Positions 40,776 through 49,123 of a DNA stretch of 64,000 bases are shown here, piece after piece (the stretch's first letter is position 1; each line of letters begins with the position of its first letter). The notes under the pieces were generated by a model. The model did no database searches. It worked only from the letters and a program-made list of their open reading frames with translations, and was not told the origin of the DNA. Source of the DNA: Asticcacaulis sp. AND118 (GTDB lineage Bacteria; Pseudomonadota; Alphaproteobacteria; Caulobacterales; Caulobacteraceae). The position numbers were made by a program, and so were the translations under genes. Where the stretch lies: contig NZ_CP084910.1 in the NCBI RefSeq assembly GCF_020535245.1, positions 2,394,501-2,458,500 on the forward strand. The letters are read 5' to 3'.

Positions 40776-42215
40776 TTACGCCTTTTTCCACAGATGCTCA
40801 ATGGCTTCGAGCGTCCGGCCCTTGGTTTCAGGAACGAACTTCCACACGAACAGCCCCGACAGGATCGAGCAGATGCCGTAGACGTAGAAGGAAAAGCCGT
40901 GGTTGAACATCGCGATCAGTTGCGGATTGCCGTCCATCATCGGGAAGGTTTGCGACACGATGAAGTTGGCGATCCATTGGGCGGCGACGGCCACCGACAT
41001 GGCCTTGCCCTTGATCGAGTTGGGGAACATTTCCGCCAGCATGACCCACACGATCGGACCCCACGACAGCGAGAAACCGGCGATATAGGTGATGGCGACG
41101 ATCAGATAGATGATGCCCGGCTGCTCGGCCGGATTCTGCGTCTGGTACAACACACCGAGGAAGATCAGCGACGCCGCCATCACGACGGAACCGAGGATCA
41201 GCAGCGGCTTGCGCCCCCAATGGTCGACGGTGAACAGCGCAACCACGGTGAAGACCACCATGGCGATGCCCATGATCACCGTATTGAGCATAGCCGCATC
41301 CTTGCCCAGCCCCAGATTCTCGAACATGGTCGGCGCATAGTAGAGCACAGCGTTGATACCGACGACCTGCTGGAAAACCGACAGCAGAATGCCGACCGCC
41401 AGAACCCCGAAGCCGAACGACAGAAGCTTGCCCGAATGCTGCACCAGGCTGCCGCGGATTTCGCTGAGGGTCGTTTCGACCTCATCGGCGGGATTGGCCT
41501 TGGCCAGCACTTCGCGCGCCTTGTCTTCCTTGCCTTTCAGCATATACCAGCGCGGCGTGTCCGGCATGATCAGCGCAGCGACGAAGAAGATGGCGGCGGG
41601 GATAGCGCACGAGGCCAGCATGTAGCGCCAGCCGAGCGCGTGGAGCCATTCCGCGTCCCCCATGCGCGCGATCTGCATGTTGACGAAGTAGACCAGCGTG
41701 ATGCCGACGACGATGGCGATCTGCTCCAGCGAGACGAACAGACCGCGCTGTTTGGCCGGGGCGATTTCCGAAATGTACATGGGCGAAATCAACGAGGCCA
41801 TGCCGATGGCGATGCCGCCGAAGGTGCGATAGATCAGAAACGGCCAGATGGCCTCCGTTCCCATCTGCCCGACCGGCGCCAGAAAGGTTTCCGGAAACGC
41901 CGACAGCAGGGACGACACGAAGAACAGCGACGCGGCGATCAGCATACCGGCACGGCGGCCGAGCGCGGTCGCCAGCGGGCCCGCAATGGCCGAACCGATA
42001 ACGCAGCCCAGCAGCGCGATCCCCACGGCAAACCCGTGCACCGTGTTCTTGAAATCGATCGACCATTCGGTATGCGGCACGACGAAGTTGAACTTGATCG
42101 ACTGTTCCGCGCCGGAAATCACGGCGGTATCGTAGCCGAACAGAAGCCCGCCCAGCGACGCGCCGACGGCAAGCCCTAGGATCAGGCCGGTATTGACCTT
42201 TGTTGGAGAACTCAT
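40776..42215 (-). CDS. xylE: Sugar:proton symporter of the XylE/GalP type
   Basis: A 479-residue major facilitator with twelve helices. Diagnostic are LGGLLFGYDTAVISGA, the D-RFGRR-like loop (TALGRRAGM), QQVVGINAVLYYAP and PETKGRTLE at the C-terminus, which together mark the sugar-porter family including XylE. An XylR-type operator lies 238 bases upstream (42453-42466), so D-xylose is the likely substrate. The ribosome binding site GGGAAGGGA precedes the ATG. It is followed by the mutarotase gene and lies downstream of xylD with a repeat between. Confidence 0.88.
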   Translation of the reverse strand: MSSPTKVNTGLILGLAVGASLGGLLFGYDTAVISGAEQSIKFNFVVPHTEWSIDFKNTVHGFAVGIALLGCVIGSAIAGPLATALGRRAGMLIAASLFFVSSLLSAFPETFLAPVGQMGTEAIWPFLIYRTFGGIAIGMASLISPMYISEIAPAKQRGLFVSLEQIAIVVGITLVYFVNMQIARMGDAEWLHALGWRYMLASCAIPAAIFFVAALIMPDTPRWYMLKGKEDKAREVLAKANPADEVETTLSEIRGSLVQHSGKLLSFGFGVLAVGILLSVFQQVVGINAVLYYAPTMFENLGLGKDAAMLNTVIMGIAMVVFTVVALFTVDHWGRKPLLILGSVVMAASLIFLGVLYQTQNPAEQPGIIYLIVAITYIAGFSLSWGPIVWVMLAEMFPNSIKGKAMSVAVAAQWIANFIVSQTFPMMDGNPQLIAMFNHGFSFYVYGICSILSGLFVWKFVPETKGRTLEAIEHLWKKA

Positions 42216-42452
42216 GATGTCCCTTCCCTGAGTAGAAGACGGTATGACAGGCTTGCGGCCTGCCGGAGCGCCTTCCTCTCTTTTGATCCTGTGATCGTTG
42301 GTGGGCGGATCTGGCGGATAGGCGCGATGAAACTGGACCGCGCGCAGCGAGTCGTAAAGAGGCCTCTCTCAATAAGTGAGACAAGGTTTTACGACACCCC
42401 GCACCGGGCGCGGTTAATGTGCCCTAAATTTTCGGTGTGGCAAGTGAAAAAC

Positions 42453-42466
42453 TGATAGCGCTACCA
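42453..42466. promoter_or_regulatory. XylR operator upstream of xylE
   Basis: TGATAGCGCTACCA is identical over 16 bases (with the next TT reading AATGG on the other strand) to the site before xylX. It matches the Caulobacter xylose operator as remembered (TGTTAGCGCTACCA) at 13 of 14 positions. Confidence 0.8.
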
Positions 42467-42504
42467 TTGCTGCACCGCAACGATTGCTGCGCAGCATAAA
42501 ACTG

Positions 42505-42700
42505 AAATCTCCTCCCTGTGCCGGAGGCATGGGACCGGGCCGCCGGTGCGGGTGGATCGGAGTGAAACGACGAGACGGAGGGGGATAATGCAGCCGCCAA
42601 CCAAGGCCGCGGCCTTTGAAATTTTGGGGTCACCCCCCTCCGTCTTTTTGCCTACGGCAAAAATCCACCTCCCCATTGCTGCGCAACAGGGAGGAGATTT
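42505..42700. repeat. 196-base element with 15-base perfect terminal inverted repeats
   Basis: AAATCTCCTCCCTGT at the left is the exact reverse complement of ACAGGGAGGAGATTT at the right. Inside, GACGGAGGGGG pairs with CCCCCCTCCGTC. The core CCAACCAAGGCCGCG is shared with the element at 45473-45607. It contains no gene. Confidence 0.8.
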
Positions 42701-42704
42701 TTTC

Positions 42705-44552
42705 CTAGTGATTATGCCGCGGCATCTTGTCGGCAATCTTTGTGTACTTCAGCGCCGGTTCCATCACCGCGCCGGTGTGCAATTGCCCCACGGTCTGACG
42801 GTAGATTTCCTGCCACATGGTCATCGATTCCGTATAGGGCGGGATGCCATCGGCCTTGCGCTTCTCGATCTCCTCGTCGGAGACCAGCACATTGCAGGCG
42901 CCCGTATTGATGTCGATGCGGATCATGTCGCCGGTGCGCAGCCAGGCCAGCCCGCCGCCCACCGCACTTTCGGGGGAGGCGTTGAGGATGGAGGGCGAAT
43001 CCGCCGTCCCCGACTGACGTCCATCGCCGATAGTCGGCAGGGAGGTAATGCCCTTTTTCAGCAGGGCGTCGGGCGGCTGCATGTTGACGACCTCGGCCGA
43101 ACCGGGCCAGCCCACCGGACCGGAGCCGCGAATGACCAGAATGCAGTGCTCATCTATATTCAGCGCGGGATCGTTGATGCGCTCGTGATAGTCGGTCGAA
43201 CCGTCGAAGACCACGGCGCGGCCTTCAAAGACCCCTTCTTGCCCCGGTTCGGACAGGTAGCGCTTACGGAACTCGTCCGAAATCACGCTCGTCTTCATGA
43301 TGGCGAAGTCGAACAAATTGCCCTTCAAAACGAGGAAACCCGCGCGCTCCATCAGCGGCTCGGCCACGGTGCGGATCATCTCGCGGTCCTTGCTTTCGCG
43401 GCCTTCGACGTTTTCGGCGAGGCTGCGCCCGGTGATGGTTGCCGCCGTACCGTCCAGCAGCCCCGCCTTCAGCAACTCGACATGGATGGCCGGGACGCCG
43501 CCCGCGCGATGGAAGCGCTCGCCCAGATACTTGCCCGCCGGCTGCATGTTGAGGATCAGCGGGATGTCGTAAGCGGCCATCCAGTCGTCCGGCGTCAGTT
43601 CGACCCCGGCGTGGCGGGCCATGGCCACGATGTGCGGCTGGGCATTGGTCGAACCGCCCAGCGCCGCCACCGCCGCAATGGCATTGAGGAAGGAGGCCTT
43701 GGTCAGAATCTTCGACGGCTTGAGGTCTTCATAGGCCATTTCCACGATGCGGCGACCGGTCTCATAGGCCATCTGTCCGCGCTCGCGATAGGGCGCAGGA
43801 ATGGCCGAACAGCCGGGCAGCGACAGGCCCATGGTCTCGGCCACGGCATTCATGGTCGAGGCCGTACCCATGGTGTTGCAGTGGCCTGCCGACGGGGCCG
43901 AGGCGCAGGCGGCTTCGAGGAATTCGTCTTCGGTGATTTCGCCCGCCGCCAGCTTGCGGCGCGAACGCCAGATGACCGTGCCGGAGCCGACCAGATCGCC
44001 GTCGTGCCAGCCGTCGAGCATCGGCCCGCCCGACAGCACAATGGCCGGAATATCGACGGCGGTGGCGGCCATAATGCCCGCCGGGGTCGTCTTGTCGCAG
44101 CCGGTGGTCAGCACCACGGCGTCCAGCGGGTAGCCGTGCAGAATCTCCACTAGCGTCATGAAGCTGAGATTGCGGTCCACCGCCGCGGTCGGACGGCGGC
44201 AGTTTTCGAAGATGGGGTGGCAGGGAAATTCCATGCAGATGCCGCCCGCGTCGCGGATGCCTTCGCGCACGCGCTGCGCCAGATCGAGATGAATGCGGTT
44301 GCACGGGCTGAGGTCCGAGCCCGACTGGGCGATGCCGATGATGGGACGCCCCGATCGCAGTTCCTGCGGCGTGATGCCGTAGTTCATGAAGCGCTCAAGA
44401 TAAAGCGCGGCCATGTCGATATGGCCGGGGGCCTCGAACCATTCCTGCGAGCGGAAACGGCCATTGGGCGTCGCCGGACGGCGCTGGGCGGTTTCGGGCT
44501 TGCCCGACATGTTGGGGCCGGTAGCGTCGGCCTTGGTGGGATCGATGGCCAT
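42705..44552 (-). CDS. xylD: D-xylonate dehydratase
   Basis: A 615-residue member of the IlvD/Edd family. It strongly resembles Caulobacter XylD, with EWFEAPGHIDMAALYLERF near the N-terminus, GCDKTTPAGIMA and GHCNTMGTASTMN as cluster and metal motifs, DGRQSGTADSPSI late, and the ending LPRHNH. It dehydrates D-xylonate to 2-keto-3-deoxy-D-xylonate. It lies 10 bases after xylC on the minus strand, so the two are in one operon. L-arabinonate may also be a substrate in relatives. Confidence 0.93.
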   Translation of the reverse strand: MAIDPTKADATGPNMSGKPETAQRRPATPNGRFRSQEWFEAPGHIDMAALYLERFMNYGITPQELRSGRPIIGIAQSGSDLSPCNRIHLDLAQRVREGIRDAGGICMEFPCHPIFENCRRPTAAVDRNLSFMTLVEILHGYPLDAVVLTTGCDKTTPAGIMAATAVDIPAIVLSGGPMLDGWHDGDLVGSGTVIWRSRRKLAAGEITEDEFLEAACASAPSAGHCNTMGTASTMNAVAETMGLSLPGCSAIPAPYRERGQMAYETGRRIVEMAYEDLKPSKILTKASFLNAIAAVAALGGSTNAQPHIVAMARHAGVELTPDDWMAAYDIPLILNMQPAGKYLGERFHRAGGVPAIHVELLKAGLLDGTAATITGRSLAENVEGRESKDREMIRTVAEPLMERAGFLVLKGNLFDFAIMKTSVISDEFRKRYLSEPGQEGVFEGRAVVFDGSTDYHERINDPALNIDEHCILVIRGSGPVGWPGSAEVVNMQPPDALLKKGITSLPTIGDGRQSGTADSPSILNASPESAVGGGLAWLRTGDMIRIDINTGACNVLVSDEEIEKRKADGIPPYTESMTMWQEIYRQTVGQLHTGAVMEPALKYTKIADKMPRHNH

Positions 44553-44562
44553 AGGCGTATCC

Positions 44563-45462
44563 TCAGAGGAAGGTGATTTCGTTTTGGGGTTGGCCGGCGA
44601 CGTCGCTGCGGAAGCTGAACAGACCGCCGGCCAGCGGTTGTTGCTTCAAATCGTCGGCGCTCAGGCCCTTGGCGGCGGTGGTGGCGTAGACCGTTTTGAG
44701 GTCGCGACCGCCGAAGGCGATCTTGGTGACGTTCGATACCGGCAGGTCGACCTTGCGGATCAGCGTGCCGTCCGGCGCGTAGACATTGACGCCCCAACCG
44801 AAGAACAGCCCCACCCAGACATGGCCTTCGCTGTCCACGACCGGGCCGTCCATATAACCTTCGCCGTGTTCGCCGGTTTTGCCGTCACGATCCAGTTGTG
44901 CGAACAGGCGCTTGTTGGCGATCTCGCCATGATCGTCGAGGTCGAAGGCGTAGATGTGTTTTTTCAGCGTGTCGTTGTGATAGAGGGTCCTGCCGTCTGG
45001 GCTGACCGCCGGACCATTGGTGATGACGTACTCATCGTCCATGATCTTCAGACCGCGCGCGTCGTAGCGGTACAGGCGACCGGTCGGACTGGCTTCGTCA
45101 TCGTCCATCGAGCCGAACCACAGACGGCCTCTGGCATCGACAAACCCGTCATTGAGGCGGTTGGTCGGCAGGCCCGGCTCGACATGGCTCAGCAGGGTGA
45201 AGGCGCCCTTGATCGGATCGAAGTCGAACAGGCCGGTCTTGCAGCCGACGATGAAGCCGCCGCGCTGTTTCGGCGCGAGAAAGCCGGGTTCGGATGGCGC
45301 GTGAAAGGTCTGATGCGAGCCGATGTCCGGGTCGTAGCGATGGACGCGCTTCTGCTTGATATCGACGAACCACAGGGCATGGTCGCGCGCGGACCACACG
45401 GGCCCTTCGCCGAGGGTAGCCTTGAGGTCGAGAATGCAGGTTGGTTGGAAGAGTTGGGTCAT
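44563..45462 (-). CDS. xylC: D-xylonolactonase (SMP-30 family)
   Basis: A 299-residue SMP-30/gluconolactonase beta propeller. Marks include DLKATLGEGPVW (metal glutamate), NRLNDGFVDARGRLWFGSM, ITNGPAVSPDG and VSNVTKIAFGG, and it resembles Caulobacter XylC. It opens xylonolactone to xylonate. I start it at the ATG at 45462, where GGAGGGAGA stands 5 bases upstream; the frame runs further up into a repeat only from a TTG. That binding site comes from the edge of the repeat element at 45473-45607, which separates it from xylB. Confidence 0.92.
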   Translation of the reverse strand: MTQLFQPTCILDLKATLGEGPVWSARDHALWFVDIKQKRVHRYDPDIGSHQTFHAPSEPGFLAPKQRGGFIVGCKTGLFDFDPIKGAFTLLSHVEPGLPTNRLNDGFVDARGRLWFGSMDDDEASPTGRLYRYDARGLKIMDDEYVITNGPAVSPDGRTLYHNDTLKKHIYAFDLDDHGEIANKRLFAQLDRDGKTGEHGEGYMDGPVVDSEGHVWVGLFFGWGVNVYAPDGTLIRKVDLPVSNVTKIAFGGRDLKTVYATTAAKGLSADDLKQQPLAGGLFSFRSDVAGQPQNEITFL

Positions 45463-45472
45463 GTCTGTCTCC

Positions 45473-45607
45473 CTCCTCCCCTGCAAGGCGGGGGAGGTGT
45501 CAGCGCGAAGTCGCTGACGGAGGGGGCCATCCAACCAAGGCCGCGCCCCCTCCGGCTCGCAGGCTCGCCGCCTCCCCCGCTTCGCCCAAGGGCTTGCAAG
45601 GGAGGAG
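45473..45607. repeat. 135-base imperfect inverted repeat inside the xyl operon
   Basis: The left end CTCCTCCCCTGCAAG is mirrored (14 of 15) by CTTGCAAGGGAGGAG. Inner arms GACGGAGGGGG and CCCCCTCCGG pair around the shared core CCAACCAAGGCCGCG. It lies between xylB and xylC and provides the purine-rich tract used as the xylC ribosome binding site. Confidence 0.75.
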
Positions 45608-45614
45608 AATTATC

Positions 45615-46364
45615 CTACCGCCAGCCGGCGTCGATCCAGTAGCCGTGGCCGGTGCACAGCGCCGCATCGTCCGACGCCAGGAACAAGGCCAGCGACGCCA
45701 CGTGCCGCGGTTCGATACGGCCATCGAGGCACTGGGCCTCTACGATCTGACGCTCGCCTTCGGGCGTGTACCACTTCTCCTGACGCGGCGTCTTGACGTT
45801 GCCGGGGATGATGGTGGTGACGCGGATATTGTCGCGGCCCAGTTCACGGGCCAGCGCCCGGCTCATGCCTTCGATGCCCGCTTTGGCGGTCTCATAGAGG
45901 GTCAGGTCCGGCAAGCCGAGGTGCCATGAGATCGAGCCGAAATTGATGATGGCCCCGCCGCCGGCGGTCTTCATGCCCGGCGCAATGGCGCGGGTGACCA
46001 TCAGCATGTGCTTGAGGTTCACGCCGATATTCTTGTCGAAGAATTCCGAGGTAATTTCCGACAGCGAATGACGATCGTCGCGCGCGGCATTGTTGAGCAG
46101 GATGGTCACCGGGCCGTCGGCCAGAATGGCAGCCAACACCTTTTCCAGCGCCGGGGTGTCGGTCAGGTCGCATTTATGGAAGACGGGTGCCGTGCCCAAC
46201 ACGCCGGTGTCGATGGTAGGGGAAACCTCATCGACCAGATCGATATAATGGACCCTGGCGCCCTGATTGACGAAGGCCTTGACCAGCCCTCCGCCGATAC
46301 CCGACCCCCCGCCGGTGATAAGAACCTTACGCCCTTTCAGGCTCGGATAGATGGCAGACGACAT
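45615..46364 (-). CDS. xylB: D-xylose 1-dehydrogenase
   Basis: A 249-residue short-chain dehydrogenase closely resembling Caulobacter XylB: SAIYPSLKGRKVLITGGGSG at the start, INFGSISWHLGLPDL with the catalytic serine, YETAKAG with Tyr and Lys, PGNVKTPRQEKWYTPEG, and the ending CTGHGYWIDAGWR. It oxidises D-xylose to xylonolactone with NAD+. It is separated from xylX by only 62 bases and from xylC by a repeat. In Caulobacter the aldehyde dehydrogenase gene xylA lies between xylX and xylB; here there is no room for it. Confidence 0.94.
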   Translation of the reverse strand: MSSAIYPSLKGRKVLITGGGSGIGGGLVKAFVNQGARVHYIDLVDEVSPTIDTGVLGTAPVFHKCDLTDTPALEKVLAAILADGPVTILLNNAARDDRHSLSEITSEFFDKNIGVNLKHMLMVTRAIAPGMKTAGGGAIINFGSISWHLGLPDLTLYETAKAGIEGMSRALARELGRDNIRVTTIIPGNVKTPRQEKWYTPEGERQIVEAQCLDGRIEPRHVASLALFLASDDAALCTGHGYWIDAGWR

Positions 46365-46426
46365 GTCTTAAGACTTTCTACAACAAACACAAAGCGCATT
46401 TCCAAGACCGGATGCGCGTCTAAATT

Positions 46427-47602
46427 CTAGGCGGCATCGGCCTTGGCGGCTTCGGTCTTCAGGAGGCCCCGCGCAGCGAGGTTCTGCATCAGGGACACGA
46501 TACCGAAGGTCCAGGCGCGGGCGTCCTTTGAGGTGGTGACGCGGTTTTCGAGCGTACCCAGCTTGGGCGTGGTGACGGTGACGACGTCACCGATCTTGTG
46601 CGTGAAACCGCGGCCCGGTGTGTCACGGTCCTGCGTGGGGGCGAACAGCGTGCCCAGCATCAGGACGAAGCCGTCGGGATAGTGGTGCTCGCTCAGCGCC
46701 TGACGGATCAGCTCCAGCGGATCGCGGCTGATCTGATCCATCGAGGAACGGCCCTCGAGCACATAGCCTTCCGGACCGTCGATGCGCAGATCGAGCACGG
46801 CCGAGCGCACGTCATCGAGCGTGAAATTGTCGTCGAACAGGCGGATGAACGGCCCCAGCGCGCAGGAGGCGTTATTGTCCTTGGCCTTGCCCAACAGCAG
46901 GGCCGAGCGGCCTTCGAAACAGCGCAGATTGACGTCGTTACCGAGCGTCGCACCGAGCGCACGGCCCTTGGGATCGACCACCATCACCACTTCGGGTTCC
47001 GGGTTGTTCCACGTCGAGTCCGAACGCACGCCAACCTCTTCGCCCCAGCCGACCGAGGACAGGACCGGCGACTTGGTGAAGATCTCGGCGTCCGGGCCAA
47101 TGGCGACCTCCAGATATTGCGACCACAGGCCGTCGGCGATCAGGGCCTCTTTCAGCTTGGCGGCGGCTTCGGTGCCCGGCACGACCGAGCGGATGTCGCC
47201 GCCGACGCGGGCCGCCAGATCGTCGCGGATGGCCTGGGCCTGGTTGAAATCACCGCGCGCGCGTTCTTCGATGACGCGCTCGACCGCCGAGACCGCGAAA
47301 GTCACGCCCGCCGCCTTGACCACCTGAAGATCGATCGGCGACAGAAGGGTCGATTGGCCTTCCCAGGATTTCTTAAACGCAAAGTCTTCCAGCTTGCCGA
47401 GGCTCTTGCCGCCTGCCGGGCCCCCCTTTTCTGGCCATTGGGCGAGAAGCTGCGCCACGGTCGGGGCCACGGCGCTCATGTCGAAGACCTCGCCACCCCT
47501 GATCAGTACCGGCGTCGGTCCTTCGGGCAGAAGGATGCGCCCGACGAGGGTCGCGTCACGCCAGTCTTGCGGAAGCATGGCAGTCGGCAGGAAATCGGTC
47601 AT
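46427..47602 (-). CDS. xylX: 2-keto-3-deoxy-D-xylonate dehydratase
   Basis: A 391-residue enzyme of the fumarylacetoacetate hydrolase superfamily. The N-terminus (LPQDWRDATLVGRI, then EGPTPVLIRGGEVFDMS) resembles Caulobacter XylX, and the catalytic region has VGVRSDSTWNNPEPEVVMVV and GNDVNLRCFEGRSALLLGKA, where acidic residues bind the metal. It turns 2-keto-3-deoxy-D-xylonate into alpha-ketoglutarate semialdehyde. It is the first gene after the promoter region with the XylR operator (47755-47768). A hydrolase acting on diketo-fuconate belongs to the same superfamily, so a double role is possible but speculative. Confidence 0.92.
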   Translation of the reverse strand: MTDFLPTAMLPQDWRDATLVGRILLPEGPTPVLIRGGEVFDMSAVAPTVAQLLAQWPEKGGPAGGKSLGKLEDFAFKKSWEGQSTLLSPIDLQVVKAAGVTFAVSAVERVIEERARGDFNQAQAIRDDLAARVGGDIRSVVPGTEAAAKLKEALIADGLWSQYLEVAIGPDAEIFTKSPVLSSVGWGEEVGVRSDSTWNNPEPEVVMVVDPKGRALGATLGNDVNLRCFEGRSALLLGKAKDNNASCALGPFIRLFDDNFTLDDVRSAVLDLRIDGPEGYVLEGRSSMDQISRDPLELIRQALSEHHYPDGFVLMLGTLFAPTQDRDTPGRGFTHKIGDVVTVTTPKLGTLENRVTTSKDARAWTFGIVSLMQNLAARGLLKTEAAKADAA

Positions 47603-47754
47603 GGTGACACACCTTTGCTTGTACGAATCGTCCGGACAGCCGGAGGAAATGAAATCCGCTCAACCTGTAACGTCCGGATTATAATTCGCGGACTTATCGC
47701 TTTTTTTTACGCACACGTCCAACCCACGACGTCCGCCGTGCCAAACTGCGCGAT

Positions 47755-47768
47755 TGATAGCGCTACCA
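47755..47768. promoter_or_regulatory. XylR operator in the xylX promoter
   Basis: TGATAGCGCTACCA lies 153 bases before xylX. On the minus strand a consensus -35 TTGACA (47795-47790) stands just upstream, placing the operator at the -10/start region, ideal for repression. The rest of 47603-47838 contains no gene. Confidence 0.85.
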
Positions 47769-47838
47769 TTTCCAGCAGTCAGGGCGGGTTGTCAAGAGCC
47801 CACACCCGGCAGGATGCATTTTACGTCCGCTCAGGTCC

Positions 47839-48921
47839 TCAGTCCGATGCTGCCTCGCCCGGCGCGGAAGACGACTGACGCTCGATGATGGCAAAGTCGC
47901 GGATTTCGTGAACCGGGGCGTAGGGCTGCCCCGAACGGCGGGTGCGGATCTGTTCCAGCAGCATCTTCAAACCCAGAGACGCCATGTCGGAAATCGGTTG
48001 ACGCACAGTGGTCAGTTCCGGCCACACCGATGACGCCATCGACGTGTCGTCGAAACCGACAATGGTCACATCCTTCGGCACGTCGAGGCCCAGTCGATGC
48101 GCCGAGGCCACGGCGCCGGCGGCCATATCGTCGTTCGAGGCGAAGACGGCGGTGGGACGGTCGTCGCGCATCAGCAGACTTTCGGCGGCGTCAAAGCCCG
48201 AACGGTAGGTGAAATAGCCCTGCCCCACCAGCTTGTCTTCCGGCGCGATCCCGGCCTTGGTGAGGGCGGCGACATAGCCCTCATGGCGCAACTGGCTGTA
48301 ATAGGAGTTGGGCTGGCCCTTGATGAAGCCGATGCGGCGGTGGCCGAGCGCGATCAGGCGCTGGGTCATGGCGAACGCCGCCTTGAAGTCATCGATCGAA
48401 ACGCTGGCCGCATCCGGCGACGGGCGCGAGGTGGCCACACCGACGAAGGGCAGGTTCATCTCCTTCAACGCCTTGGCGACGCGCGATGAATCCGACAGGG
48501 GCGGCGGCAGGACCACACCGTCGACGCCCAGCGATTTCAGCTTGTCCAGCACGTCGGCTACACCTTCGGGCCCGTCGCAGCTTTCGATAATCAACTGGCA
48601 GCCGCTCTGCGAACTCTGTTGCAATATGCCGAGCAGCAGTTCCGACAGGAAGGACATGGACGGGTTGGAATAGATCAGGGCGATGCGCGAAGAATCCTGA
48701 GAGGCCAGCGACCGCGCCGCCATATTGGGCGAATAGTTCAGTTCCTCGATGGCTTCGGCCACCTTCTTGCGCGTTTCTTCACGGACGTTCTTTTCACCGT
48801 TGATGACGCGCGACACCGTCATGGGCGACACGCCGACATGCCGCGCCACGTCGTGGATGGTGACGATGTTACCGCCGCGACGGCTGACCTTGCGCGCCAA
48901 TGATTTACCCCTGTGTGCCAC
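47839..48921 (-). CDS. xylR: LacI-family xylose repressor
   Basis: A 360-residue LacI-type regulator. The helix-turn-helix reads TIHDVARHVGVSPMTVSRVI, followed by the hinge helix (NYSPNMAARSLAS), and a periplasmic-binding-like sensor domain with VVGFDDTSMAS-like IVGFDDTSMAS. It resembles Caulobacter XylR, which releases DNA when xylose is present. The true start is uncertain because no ATG is well placed; I use the GTG at 48921, 18 codons before the HTH. It is divergent from the GH74 gene, with one operator between them, and lies behind xylX, so it should control both and itself. Confidence 0.9.
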   Translation of the reverse strand: MAHRGKSLARKVSRRGGNIVTIHDVARHVGVSPMTVSRVINGEKNVREETRKKVAEAIEELNYSPNMAARSLASQDSSRIALIYSNPSMSFLSELLLGILQQSSQSGCQLIIESCDGPEGVADVLDKLKSLGVDGVVLPPPLSDSSRVAKALKEMNLPFVGVATSRPSPDAASVSIDDFKAAFAMTQRLIALGHRRIGFIKGQPNSYYSQLRHEGYVAALTKAGIAPEDKLVGQGYFTYRSGFDAAESLLMRDDRPTAVFASNDDMAAGAVASAHRLGLDVPKDVTIVGFDDTSMASSVWPELTTVRQPISDMASLGLKMLLEQIRTRRSGQPYAPVHEIRDFAIIERQSSSAPGEAASD

Positions 48922-49035
48922 GCCGGAAGACGCTGATATGGATGCGATTCTTCCATAGTCGCACGGCTTGACAGCAAAGGTAAAGAGCGCAAGGCGTTTG
49001 CTTTCATATGTGAAATTTATAGTCGCTTGCAAAAA

Positions 49036-49049
49036 TGTTAGCGCTGTCA
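49036..49049. promoter_or_regulatory. XylR operator between xylR and the GH74 gene
   Basis: TGTTAGCGCTGTCA is a palindrome that shares GTTAGCGCT with the Caulobacter consensus and 11 of 14 bases with the xylX site. It is 75 bases before the GH74 start and 115 before xylR. It links the polymer-degrading genes to xylose. Confidence 0.75.
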
Positions 49050-49123
49050 TAAGCCTATACACGACCCTGCCAAACTCAACAGAAGCGGGGCAGCCAAATA
49101 AGAAACGTCAGGGAAGAAAACAA

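Noticed and set aside
46598-47878. 426-codon open frame opposite xylX
   Set aside because: Antisense to an unmistakable XylX; its composition is shadow-like and it runs into the operator region and the xylR gene.
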